Assembly (NCBI GenBank): GCA_017517275.1
Contig: JAFWZX010000008.1
Location: 1-46,962 of the forward strand
DNA: 46,962 nucleotides
Direction of reading: 5' to 3'
Source: Clostridia bacterium
Lineage (GTDB): Bacteria; Bacillota; Clostridia; UBA1212; UBA1255
Position numbers and translations under genes: made by a program. The notes beneath the pieces are model-generated. The model had not been told where the DNA came from. It ran no database searches and was given only the letters and a program-made list of their open reading frames with translations. This document shows, one piece after another, positions 1-8,162 of the stretch. The stretch's first letter is position 1, and every line of letters begins with the position of its first letter.

Positions 1-1
1 A

Positions 2-790
2 TTGGGAATGGTTTCCCAGGACGGTATTTACTCCAATGTAGCGTTGCTTCTGTCTGAACAATGTCCGAACACCATCAAGGCTGCGACCTTTGCCGGTGTT
101 GATCAAAGCGTCTTCCAGGATAGACGGGAGTTCACCGGGTCGCTGTTTCAGCAGATGGAAGATTTGTATGCCTATCTCGATCTGCACAATCAAACCAAGT
201 CCACATTTGAAGGGCTATACCGAACTGATACCAGAGATTACCCCGAGGATGCGCTGAGAGAAACTCTGATGAATTCTCTGGTTCACAGGGACTATTCTTT
301 TAGTGCCAGCACCCTTGTCAGTATCTATGATGACCGAATCGAATTTGTATCCGTAGGTGGTCTACCTACTGGAATCACGCTGGATGACATTATGCTCGGA
401 CTCTCCGTTTGCAGAAATCCGAAATTAGCAGCTATCTTCTATCGCTTGCAGCTGATTGAAGCTTACGGAACTGGTATGCCCAAAATCATGAAAGCATACG
501 CAGGTACAGGACTGGAGCCTAAAATCCAAGTAACAAGCAACGCTTTCAAAATTACACTTCCCAATAGAAATGCCGCTAAGGCAACGGATACCATATCTAA
601 CGAACGCAAATCCAATGAAGAAAAGATTCTGGATCTGATTGCCAAAAACGGATATGTAGTGCGTAGCGATGTGGATCAACTGTTGGATGTCAGTCAAACA
701 ACGGCCAGCCGTATTCTAAAACGCATGGTTACAGAAGGTCTGATCTATCAAGTCGGAAGTGGCCGAAAAACAAAGTATAAGAAAAAGTAA
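2..790 (+). CDS. AlbA/RecG-like ATP-binding regulator, 3' part
   Basis: This is the C-terminal part of a COG2865-type protein (AlbA_2 domain plus GHKL-like ATPase module plus winged helix). The frame is open to the left edge, so the true start and the N-terminal AlbA_2 DNA-binding domain lie outside the window. Residues about 75-165 carry the ATPase-like module: ALRETLMNSLVHRDY is the usual N-box region, and YGTGMPKIM is the glycine-rich ATP-lid segment. Residues about 205-262 form a C-terminal winged helix (DVSQTTASRILKRM). Family members act as transcriptional or stress regulators and are common in mobile islands. Its target is unknown. A good intrinsic terminator follows at 919-947. Confidence 0.8.
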   Translation: MGMVSQDGIYSNVALLLSEQCPNTIKAATFAGVDQSVFQDRREFTGSLFQQMEDLYAYLDLHNQTKSTFEGLYRTDTRDYPEDALRETLMNSLVHRDYSFSASTLVSIYDDRIEFVSVGGLPTGITLDDIMLGLSVCRNPKLAAIFYRLQLIEAYGTGMPKIMKAYAGTGLEPKIQVTSNAFKITLPNRNAAKATDTISNERKSNEEKILDLIAKNGYVVRSDVDQLLDVSQTTASRILKRMVTEGLIYQVGSGRKTKYKKK

Positions 791-808
791 CCGTATAAAC
801 AAACGACA

Positions 809-877
809 ATCGAGTAGGCAGAAATCAATCCACCTCTCACACCGCCGTACGTGCCGTTCGGCACACGGCGGTTCAAT
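809..877 (-). mobile_element. Group II intron 3' end remnant (domains V and VI)
   Basis: Read on the minus strand, 873-841 folds as a compact hairpin (ACCGCCGTGTGCC / GGCACGTACGGCGGT) typical of catalytic domain V. It is followed by the GTGAGAGG linker and a domain VI-like segment ending CCTACTCGAT at 809, the usual 3' boundary of bacterial group II introns. No reverse transcriptase or 5' intron end is present upstream on this strand (880-2000), so this is a truncated remnant. The CGC-type triad in domain V would fit a IIC-like intron. That subclass is an inference. Confidence 0.72.
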
Positions 878-918
878 TCAAATTAAATATGTACTACCTT
901 TAGGTAGTAATCCGAAAG

Positions 919-947
919 ACTGACTAAGCCTCGCTTGGTCAGTTTTT
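919..947 (+). terminator. Intrinsic terminator
   Basis: ACTGACTAAGC (919-929) pairs with GCTTGGTCAGT (933-943) with one wobble and a 3-nt loop, followed by TTTTT. It is oriented to end transcription from the regulator at 2-790. A separate short palindrome TACTACCT/AGGTAGTA lies just upstream at 892-909. Confidence 0.75.
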
Positions 948-1024
948 CTTTGGAGACAGCTCTTGCAAGTACAGATTTTGTAGCTACAAATTGGTAGTGG
1001 TCACCCCAATTTGCTACTGGAGCT

Positions 1025-1163
1025 ATACTAAAAAAGTAGACACAAACATAAACAGTTTGTTACAATAATTTACACACAAAAAAGGAGGATTTTTATGTCT
1101 ACAAACAAATCAATTAAGTATGACGATGAGTTTAAAAAATCGCTTGTTTCACTTTTTCAAAAT
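1025..1163 (+). mobile_element. IS3-family element, left-end scrap with orfA 5' end
   Basis: An AAAGGAGG ribosome-binding site precedes an ATG at 1095. The frame reads MSTNKSIKYDDEFKKSLVSL, which matches the N-terminus of IS3-family OrfA (helix-turn-helix subunit). After about 1160 the family resemblance stops and the DNA becomes the 3' end of an unrelated minus-strand gene, so only about 22 codons remain. The AT-rich stretch beginning TACTAAAAAAGTAGACAC near 1025 is probably the element's left end. No orfB is present. Confidence 0.65.
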
Positions 1164-1572
1164 CTTTCTTCTGCCTTTCCACCATCCGCTTATAGCTTTC
1201 GATCTCTGATTTTAGCGCCTTGATCTCATCCGCCTTTTGCCGTTCCAACGCTTCCACCTTGCGTTTCCACACAGCTAACTGTTGCTCTTGTTCCTCTACC
1301 AAACGATTTGGAAGATTAAGCTCTGTCTGTATTTGTAAGAACATTTGCGAAATCAATTCCTGATTCAGTTTCAGGCTCCCACTTCTTTCCACCACCAGGC
1401 ATCCTGCCTCTGTCTCCAAATCTGCGATTTTTCTACGGGCAGAAATTTCTGATACCCCCTCCGACATTAACAGATTTTTCAATCACGACATTGAACTTGG
1501 ATAACGCTTACTTACAAACATTAGTGTTTCATAGTTATCCGCTAACTTTTTCATTACTTCCTTTGACTGCAT
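1132..1572 (-). pseudogene. Broken coiled-coil/HTH protein with in-frame stop
   Basis: A GAGAGGAG site precedes an ATG at 1572. After 29 codons there is a TGA at 1485-1483, and the same frame continues without a shift to 1132. The simplest explanation is a nonsense change (for example CGA to TGA) in one longer gene. The part after the stop has an HTH-like segment (SEISARRKIADLE) and then a long charged coiled coil (about residues 60-115 of the second part). This layout is seen in small plasmid or island replication/partition accessory proteins, but I do not recognise the family. The 3' end runs into the IS3 scrap and may be truncated there. Confidence 0.55.
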
Positions 1573-1630
1573 CCTATTATCTCCTCTCTGAGTCTTGTAA
1601 ATCTCACATTTTGCCAGCTTAGATATTTTT

Positions 1631-1745
1631 CTTACACTAAGTACTTAGGGTCAGAAAAAGCTGATTGCAAAAAATGTGGCATATTTTTTCAAAATTTTTC
1701 TTTTCACTATATACATGGAGTCAAAAATTGCTGATGGAAAAAACT
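1631..1745. repeat. Two imperfect direct repeats, 70-nt period
   Basis: The stretch around 1631-1673 (TTACACTA, then GGGTCAGAAAAAGCTGAT, then an A-run) recurs at about 1701-1745 (TTCACTAT, then GAGTCAAAAATTGCTGAT, then an A-run). The GCTGAT cores are at 1660 and 1730. The repeats flank an AT-rich segment upstream of the broken coiled-coil gene. They may be protein-binding iterons, but only two copies are present. Confidence 0.5.
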
Positions 1746-1820
1746 GAAACAAATTTTTCTCATGAATTGATTGCAAAGACTGATAGCCGTACATGGAAAG
1801 CATAACAAAAGGCACCAACC

Positions 1821-2067
1821 TTCAGACTAATATCTGAAAATCAGGGCCTTCCAGCGCCGAAATAGGCATCGCCACTATTTGGCGAAAGTAACAGGATACG
1901 CCTAACGTTGCACGAATCTTAGGCAAGAGAACCGCTGACCAGCCAGGCTGTTCACTTTAGGGTATCCCCTAAAAACCCGAATCTTGGTCAGTAGTCACTT
2001 CTGGTCACGATGCCCAGAAGTGTCCTGAAATGTCTGCTTCCACTTTTGGTCATCGTGACCAGAAGTG
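1821..2067. other. Hairpin-rich non-coding region, candidate origin (oriT/ssi-like)
   Basis: Six hairpins follow one another in about 250 nt: 1821-1838 (TTCAGA/TCTGAA), 1855-1884 (CGCC-AAATAG/CTATTT-GGCG), 1900-1924 (GCCTAA/TTAGGC), 1956-1973 (TTTAGGG/CCCTAAA), 1996-2022 (CACTTCTGG/CCAGAAGTG) and 2041-2067 (CACTTTTGGTCA/TGACCAGAAGTG). The last two share their arms and are a duplicated pair. No coding frame fits here and no T-runs follow the stems, so they are not ordinary terminators. Dense hairpins beside plasmid-like genes suggest a transfer or single-strand origin. This is an inference. Confidence 0.45.
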
Positions 2068-2099
2068 AAAACTTACACCCGCGCTCTATCATTCGATAT

Positions 2100-2837
2100 C
2101 TATTTCGACTTTTTCAATAGTGCTGCAAAGTTTGCTTTTATTCTTTTCTTCACCACCTCAGTATCTTGGTGATAGTGTTGCGACAAATAGGAATATAATT
2201 CTTCATTAAACGCAATTGAATATCTATCCTTCAAACCTTTCGTAAATGGTGCATCGCTTTCTAACAAGATTTTTTCTACCGGAATACGTTCAATAATTTT
2301 TCTTCCATTCGCACTTTGAACCATTTGATGATTTACCGAAAAGTAGTATCCCCTACTTATCGCTCTATCTAATTCGGCTATTCCTCCCGAATACCAATGC
2401 AACATAACTACACCGTCAAAATCTTCCAGTAAATCAAGTACCTTTTTCACTGCACTTCTACTATGAACACTTAAAATCTTCCTTTTCCCTGTACACCAAG
2501 ATATAATCTTTGTGAACATCTCAATTTGCGCATCTATATCCTCTTTTGACTTCTTCGCAAAATCCAATCCTACTTCGCCAATATATCTTGTTTCATGTAC
2601 CAATTCACTAAAAAGCCGTTCTTGACTTTTATACTCGTAAACCAATTCCGGATGAAAACCCAAGGCTAATTGAACATATTCGTTGCCCTCACATATATTC
2701 CGATAGCGCTTAAACAATTGTGGTAAATTTGTCACAGCAATGGTATATGACTTATGATTCTTCACATACTGTAACACTTGTTCTCTATTATCATATAAGT
2801 CAAAATGCATATGCGCATCCATATTAAATTCAAACAT
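2100..2837 (-). CDS. qatD: QatD, TatD-like metal-dependent nuclease
   Basis: This is a TatD-family amidohydrolase-fold protein, the last gene of a QatABCD anti-phage operon. Metal-binding landmarks are present: HMH at residues 9-11, GEVGLD with E88, H125 in SVHSR, H147 in MLHWYSG and D195 in LLESDAPF. At 245 aa it is close to normal TatD length. Its ATG overlaps the qatC stop by 8 nt, implying translational coupling. Stand-alone housekeeping TatD enzymes are DNases in repair. Here the gene order and overlap tie it to defence, where QatD is one of four required components in characterised systems. The hairpin array lies immediately downstream. Confidence 0.88.
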   Translation of the reverse strand: MFEFNMDAHMHFDLYDNREQVLQYVKNHKSYTIAVTNLPQLFKRYRNICEGNEYVQLALGFHPELVYEYKSQERLFSELVHETRYIGEVGLDFAKKSKEDIDAQIEMFTKIISWCTGKRKILSVHSRSAVKKVLDLLEDFDGVVMLHWYSGGIAELDRAISRGYYFSVNHQMVQSANGRKIIERIPVEKILLESDAPFTKGLKDRYSIAFNEELYSYLSQHYHQDTEVVKKRIKANFAALLKKSK

Positions 2838-4119
2838 TAGTCTGCTCCAAATATTCTTTTACTTCTTTCATGCCTCTTACATACAAGTCTGCAAAAGCGT
2901 CAACATCATTTTTTATTGGCCCTGATAATTGAATCTTCAAAAATGCCATGTCTTCGTCAAAATTTGCAAGTGCATACGTATATGTTCTATATGCCTGTTC
3001 TGCGATTGGAATCGATTTATAATTTTCATCCCAATATGTACTTGTATCATTCAAATTCCCCCGCAAAATAGCTGCTTTGCGAATAGTACAAGGAAGACAA
3101 TAACCACAGTGCATAGTTTTTCTCATTCCTTTATGTCTTCCTACATCGGGATGCGAACATGACATAGTATTTGCTAACACCTGCTGCAAAAATTCCCTAT
3201 TCTTACATTCAAGAACCATTTCCCCTTTTGTTTTAAATTGAAATGGATTCATAATCCTCACATCAATTCCAAGCTCAATAAGCAATTCTTGTAGCATTGT
3301 CATATAATGCGGGTGCGTAGTTCTCGTACTGCTAGTTCCACTCCTCGTATGAGCCAATGGAATATTCAATGATATTAGACCATTTTCAGGTATTATAAGA
3401 TCTACCATTTTACCCATAACACTTGCATATGCTATAGCATGTGCAAAAAACATTAAAGAACGGGACCTTGTCGTATCTTCGATCCCCGAAATCACAGCTG
3501 CATAATTCTGAATAAATTGTTCCTCTTCTAGTGAAAACTTTTCCACAAACATTGATTTTAATGCATCTTGATATTCTTTTGTTCCCTTTCCACCGCCATA
3601 GTGACTTACAAATAAAACATCTGTGCAATCCGAACTTTCTGTCAACAAATTCAATGCACCAATGCATGAATCTAACCCGCCTGAAAACATACAGATTTTT
3701 GATACTGCATCCTTCTTCGCTTCGAGTTTTTCCCATTTTTCTTTAGCAGAAGTCTCTTTTTCAACTAGACTTCTCTCTCTAAAATTTACCGTCCAGTTAT
3801 CACCTGTTAAAAAACTTAACATTCTTTCTACTAACAATTTACATGTATTCCACTTCTTAATTGACAGTACCGGCACATACAACTCAATCTCTCTACTCCA
3901 TGCATCACTACCTTCCTCACGCACAAATAGTCTATCTGCCGAAAATACTCCCATGGATAAATATAATAAATCTAATGCTTCCTCTTGATAAAACCGGGGA
4001 TAAACATTATCTTGTCTCCAAAATGTATACATAAAATCTTTACTTGCATTTAGATTTATTAGTTTGCTTTCTTCTAAAATAAAACTATCATCATCAGATA
4101 ATTTACATATTAGCTTCAT
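2830..4119 (-). CDS. qatC: QatC, QueC-like PP-loop ATPase
   Basis: This protein is related to QueC, the 7-cyano-7-deazaguanine synthase. A PP-loop FSGGLDS lies at about residues 145-151. A C-terminal four-cysteine zinc site has C321, C338, C341 and C344 (HCGYCLPC). At 429 aa it is almost twice the length of housekeeping QueC, with an extra N-terminal domain of about 140 aa, as expected for QatC. No queD, queE or queF is nearby, so a role in queuosine synthesis is unlikely. It starts one base after the qatB stop and overlaps qatD. The chemistry in the Qat system is not established; QueC-like domains elsewhere in defence have been linked to protein modification. Confidence 0.9.
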   Translation of the reverse strand: MKLICKLSDDDSFILEESKLINLNASKDFMYTFWRQDNVYPRFYQEEALDLLYLSMGVFSADRLFVREEGSDAWSREIELYVPVLSIKKWNTCKLLVERMLSFLTGDNWTVNFRERSLVEKETSAKEKWEKLEAKKDAVSKICMFSGGLDSCIGALNLLTESSDCTDVLFVSHYGGGKGTKEYQDALKSMFVEKFSLEEEQFIQNYAAVISGIEDTTRSRSLMFFAHAIAYASVMGKMVDLIIPENGLISLNIPLAHTRSGTSSTRTTHPHYMTMLQELLIELGIDVRIMNPFQFKTKGEMVLECKNREFLQQVLANTMSCSHPDVGRHKGMRKTMHCGYCLPCTIRKAAILRGNLNDTSTYWDENYKSIPIAEQAYRTYTYALANFDEDMAFLKIQLSGPIKNDVDAFADLYVRGMKEVKEYLEQTNV

Positions 4120-4120
4120 C

Positions 4121-4876
4121 TTACATGTCCTCCATTGCTGAATAACATTTCCTATATAACTCCTCTATGCCTGCTTCCATAGACTGTGTCCCAAAAATTT
4201 TGTCTCTTATACCGGGCGAACGAAAAGCTACCTTCACTTTATTCGAAACATATCTTTTCATTTCATTTTCGATTCTCATTGTTTTTTCAATATTCTCTGA
4301 ATATTTTTCCAAACAAAACTCTAAGTCATTTAGAATTCTTTCCCAGATATAGCATTCCACATATGTACACATAACTTCATCCATTAACTCATTATCCACA
4401 TGATTTAGTGCTTGAATATCTAATCCATTTTTTTCTACATACTTATACATTTTGTTTACTGCAGAGGAAGCCGCTGCTTTTGCTGCAGCGTCTTCCTTAG
4501 AATCTGATGATTCCACGATATAATTTATTAACTCTGAACAAATTTCTCTAACACTCTTGCCTTGATATAAAATTCCTAAATCGTCAAATGTTTTTTCGTA
4601 GCCATATTGCTGAATTTGAGAAAACATTTTCCCAATATTTACTGCACCACGTATACCTGACCGAGATGAATTCATTAATCCCGTCGTTCCTCCTGATGCT
4701 TTTACGTAATTACTAGCAGTTCTCCCTATGCTACCGCCATGACCATTTATATATTTTGAAAATCCAGTTTTGGTAGTCTGCCAACTCACTGATGGTATAG
4801 CCTGTTGCTCATGAAAATCATTTGGTAATAACCCCTTTTTATCTTTATTTCCACTATGACTACTTGATGTTCCCAT
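4121..4876 (-). CDS. qatB: QatB, conserved Qat defence component
   Basis: This 251-aa protein sits between the KAP ATPase and the QueC-like gene, exactly the QatB slot. It starts MGTSSSHSGNKDKKG, a Gly/Ser-rich N-terminus typical of QatB, followed by a Gly-rich stretch (about residues 40-80: GHGGSIGRTASNY, ASGGTTG). The rest is predicted to be mostly helical. No catalytic motif is visible. It lies 17 nt after qatA and 1 nt before qatC. Assignment rests mainly on context plus the N-terminal signature. A substrate or scaffold role for the other Qat proteins is possible but is an inference. Confidence 0.82.
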   Translation of the reverse strand: MGTSSSHSGNKDKKGLLPNDFHEQQAIPSVSWQTTKTGFSKYINGHGGSIGRTASNYVKASGGTTGLMNSSRSGIRGAVNIGKMFSQIQQYGYEKTFDDLGILYQGKSVREICSELINYIVESSDSKEDAAAKAAASSAVNKMYKYVEKNGLDIQALNHVDNELMDEVMCTYVECYIWERILNDLEFCLEKYSENIEKTMRIENEMKRYVSNKVKVAFRSPGIRDKIFGTQSMEAGIEELYRKCYSAMEDM

Positions 4877-4893
4877 TTGTTTATACCTCTCTT

Positions 4894-6708
4894 CTACTTA
4901 TCAAACGACTGTATCTCTGTTGCTATACTTGCATTTTCGCTGCTCCAACGCTCAAGAATTGAATGTAATTTATTTTTATTTTGAAGACCGGTGTAGAATC
5001 CTTCAATAAGGGGCATTACAGACACTGTAAGCCTTTCGCCACCTATATCCTCAAAATATTTTACTGTATTCTCTTGTAGTTGTTCATTCAAAGACCCCCA
5101 ACGCAAAAAGAAATCCAATTTATCATTGTCTAATACTTTATCCGCAATCAGCACTTCAAACAAACCATCCAAGATAAAATTTTGATCTGCTACAGATAGT
5201 TTTTCCACTTCTTTTTCTGCTTGTCTAAAAACAAGTTCAGAATGTCCTACTAAACCTTCAAATATTCTTTGCGCAACATCCGACATTCTTTGAATATTAA
5301 CAAGCCCCTTGTCTTTATCAGACGAACGCATAAAATAAAAATATTTCCCTAATTCTTCTTCCGCTAATTTCGGTTTTGCCTTCATCCATCGTTGAACCCA
5401 CAATTCATTTTTCCATGGTTCCAGCGCAACAATTTTATCCTCTTCGTTATCCTCGAATGCCTTTATTTCTTGCTCTAACAAATTGTCACTAAGTAGTTTT
5501 ACCATTTTTCTAAATAACGCCGGTTCAAAATACTCAACCTCCATTATTTTTGCAAGAACGTCATTTCTCAACTCTACATTCTTATAGCTCGCCATTTTCT
5601 GACGCATATCTAAAGTATTCAAAAATCTTTTACACTGACGAGGATTCCCATTTAATCCTTGTGTTAAAATTCCAGATAATTGCTTCGAAAGTATCAGGCT
5701 TTCATTTAATTTAGTGGCAATCGCATCATCATGCTCTTTCAATATACCCATTGTAATCCTAAAATCTAACGGTGTTTCCTTACGTTTATCTTGCAGGTAC
5801 TTCAAAAAAACATCAAATTCAGTATCTGAAATTTCATTTTCTGACAGCAAACACATTACGTAAAATTCAGTTTCATCTTCATTCATACTTGGAATTCTGA
5901 TAGGATATTGTATAAGCTTCTCTTGATATTCCTTACCAATATCCATATTAATTCCTTCAATATCATTAAATTTAGTTTTTATTGCATATGTGACATGTCT
6001 TTCGTCGGCCCCTATCACAAATGCAACTTTACCATTAAACAAAAACAAACGCATAGCTTCTAAAGTATCCAGTATCGTCTCTGGATTGCATCTATCTAAT
6101 TCATCAACGAATATTACCAGTTTTTTAATTCCTGCATCCTCTATCAGTTTCGCAAATTTACTTCTGAATTCTCGTATATCTTCACGAATTTCTTTATAAT
6201 TCAGTTTATCTTTTACAGTTTGCATCAAATTTTCTTCATCAACTTCTCCAGTTACAGCTTTAGCCTTTTTAACAGCTTCTTTAAATGTCAAACTAGCAAT
6301 TGCTCCCAAACCGCCTGTAGTTGCAATATCCAATCCAAACTTAATTCCACCTTTTATCAACTTAAACTTGTCTATGCTCTCATACAATGCTTTTATTGTT
6401 TCCAATGCGGTACCCGTTAACGTACGATTCTCTTTTATTCCATCTAAAATAGATGCCAAAATAGCTGTCTTGGCATCATCATAGCTTTCATATAACCACC
6501 CGTTAAAAAGCAAGCAAACAGTTCCGTCTTCTTGTTCTTCCAACTGATGTTTGCACATATGCATCAAGCTAGATTTTCCACTTCCCCAATCTCCATATAG
6601 TCCAATACATGAAGGTAACAGTTTCTCATCATTAATCGTATCCTTCATGATTTCAACTAAATATCCAAAGTCAAGATAATCTATTTCTGTTTCACTATCC
6701 TTCCACAT
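4894..6708 (-). CDS. qatA: QatA, KAP-family P-loop NTPase
   Basis: This is a KAP-family STAND-like NTPase of about 604 aa. Walker A is GDWGSGKSS at residues 39-47 and Walker B is VIFVDELDR at about 198-206. The AIASLTFKEAV region between them fits the hydrophobic insert of the family. I chose the ATG at 6708 (MWKDSETEIDYLDFGY): family members often begin at this Trp-containing segment, and AAGAGGAG lies 11 nt upstream. The same frame extends upstream to a TTG at 6735, but that start would place the SD inside the coding region. It begins the qat block 88 nt after the Fic gene with no terminator between them, so co-transcription is likely. Confidence 0.9.
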   Translation of the reverse strand: MWKDSETEIDYLDFGYLVEIMKDTINDEKLLPSCIGLYGDWGSGKSSLMHMCKHQLEEQEDGTVCLLFNGWLYESYDDAKTAILASILDGIKENRTLTGTALETIKALYESIDKFKLIKGGIKFGLDIATTGGLGAIASLTFKEAVKKAKAVTGEVDEENLMQTVKDKLNYKEIREDIREFRSKFAKLIEDAGIKKLVIFVDELDRCNPETILDTLEAMRLFLFNGKVAFVIGADERHVTYAIKTKFNDIEGINMDIGKEYQEKLIQYPIRIPSMNEDETEFYVMCLLSENEISDTEFDVFLKYLQDKRKETPLDFRITMGILKEHDDAIATKLNESLILSKQLSGILTQGLNGNPRQCKRFLNTLDMRQKMASYKNVELRNDVLAKIMEVEYFEPALFRKMVKLLSDNLLEQEIKAFEDNEEDKIVALEPWKNELWVQRWMKAKPKLAEEELGKYFYFMRSSDKDKGLVNIQRMSDVAQRIFEGLVGHSELVFRQAEKEVEKLSVADQNFILDGLFEVLIADKVLDNDKLDFFLRWGSLNEQLQENTVKYFEDIGGERLTVSVMPLIEGFYTGLQNKNKLHSILERWSSENASIATEIQSFDK

Positions 6709-6796
6709 GTCCCAGAACACTCCTCTTCTTAGCAATCTTATACAGCAGCTTAGCTTTATTTCTAACCGGCACTCTTGCTCCTACGTTCCACAAAGA

Positions 6797-8161
6797 TTAC
6801 ATTCTAAAGTCTGATAATACCGCAAATGAACTCAGTATTGACTTGAAAAAACTTTCATACAACATATCGTACTGCCCTGACAGGTCTGCAACCTTCAAAG
6901 CTTCTTTATACTCATCTTTTTCCTTATCTCTGAAAAACACCGGCGACACATTTCGCTTCATCAGCAACATATTTGCAAAAGCTCTGGTAGTTCTACCATT
7001 GCCATCACGAAATGCATGAATCACCGTCATTCTGTGATGAATCTGAATTACACGCTCAACATATTTGCTCAGTGGCAGTTCTTCATATTCATCCATTAAA
7101 GTCTTGATTTCTTTATCCAAGAAATACATTTCTTCCGGGATTTTACGGTAATCAATTGTTTCAAACTTAGCTCCAAGCACTAGAGTATTCGACTCTCTGT
7201 ATCGTCCTCCGTATTCAGGGCATGGAGCAGTAGAAAACAGTTGCTCATTCAAATGCTTTGCATCATATATACTGATTTCACTCTCAGCTTCACTAAATGC
7301 ATAATCATATGCAAACGTCAGACCGGCCACCTCAATAATATTTTGATTCTCTTCTCGACAATACGGACTGTCTTGCTTATGGAATCGCAAGTCCATTACA
7401 ATAGCTGCAGCCGTTTCCATGTCAATGTCGATACCCTCTAATCTACTATCATGAAATACATACTCCGTCTTAAATTTCTGACATGCATACTCTGTTGGTT
7501 TGAATTTGAAATTGTCACCTATTGCGTCAAATAACTGCTCGTACAAAACAGTATCATATTTGCCTTGTTCTTTTCTTTTAACAGCAGGCTTGTACTTTCT
7601 AGCTAATTTTTGTAACGTCTCCGCATCTGTATCTCCTTGAATCATGTGTAAACGATACGCAATCTTGTACAAACATGATTGGAAGCTAACACCAAAATAA
7701 TCTGCAATTAACAATACTCCATCTAAGTCAACATAACCGTCTTTAGCATATTTTTGCGCTTGTTTTCTAAGTTCTGCTGTCGGCATCAAAAGTTCTGACG
7801 CAAAATTTTCTGCATATCTTTCAATCTCAGACTTCGCATTAGTTGCACACATAAAACCACTATGCACATCTTTTAAATGGTGGCATAATTCATGCGCCGC
7901 CGTAAATCTTTGTCTCACAATTGGTCTTAAAAGATTTATACCCACTATCGGATAATCTTCTTCATCTTCTGCCGGAATGTAAATTCCTTCATACTTCTTA
8001 AATGGCCTTAACAGAAAAGCAATCTTTAAATCTGTTAAAATCTGAAACGGATTAATCGGATAACTTATCTCCTTACCACTATAGTACTCTCGAAGAAAAA
8101 CATTGGCCAATTGATCAGCAGACATGCCTCCATTTGCTAATTCCTCAAAATCAATTGCCAA
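6797..8161 (-). CDS. ImmA/IrrE metallopeptidase-Fic fusion protein
   Basis: This 454-aa protein joins two modules. Residues about 25-150 are an ImmA/IrrE (COG2856) zinc peptidase with HELCH at 90-94 and the downstream RYAENFASELLMP motif. Residues about 220-454 are a Fic domain with a full HAFRDGNGRTTR motif at 382-393, matching HxFx(D/E)GNGRxxR. A candidate inhibitory helix HDSRLEG lies before the Fic core, with Asp where the usual Ser/Thr stands. Fic enzymes AMPylate or otherwise nucleotidylate proteins. ImmA-type peptidases cleave XRE repressors. The start is TTG at 8161, one base after the XRE stop, with GAGAGGA just upstream. It probably acts as a regulator or effector tied to the neighbouring Qat system. 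Confidence 0.85.
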   Translation of the reverse strand: MAIDFEELANGGMSADQLANVFLREYYSGKEISYPINPFQILTDLKIAFLLRPFKKYEGIYIPAEDEEDYPIVGINLLRPIVRQRFTAAHELCHHLKDVHSGFMCATNAKSEIERYAENFASELLMPTAELRKQAQKYAKDGYVDLDGVLLIADYFGVSFQSCLYKIAYRLHMIQGDTDAETLQKLARKYKPAVKRKEQGKYDTVLYEQLFDAIGDNFKFKPTEYACQKFKTEYVFHDSRLEGIDIDMETAAAIVMDLRFHKQDSPYCREENQNIIEVAGLTFAYDYAFSEAESEISIYDAKHLNEQLFSTAPCPEYGGRYRESNTLVLGAKFETIDYRKIPEEMYFLDKEIKTLMDEYEELPLSKYVERVIQIHHRMTVIHAFRDGNGRTTRAFANMLLMKRNVSPVFFRDKEKDEYKEALKVADLSGQYDMLYESFFKSILSSFAVLSDFRM

Positions 8162-8162
8162 A

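Noticed and set aside
1996..2067. Repeated palindromes as a small CRISPR array
   Set aside because: Only two unequal copies, no regular spacer series and no cas genes.
2830..4119. QueC-like gene as queuosine biosynthesis
   Set aside because: No queD/E/F neighbours, an extra N-terminal domain, and a perfect qat gene order.
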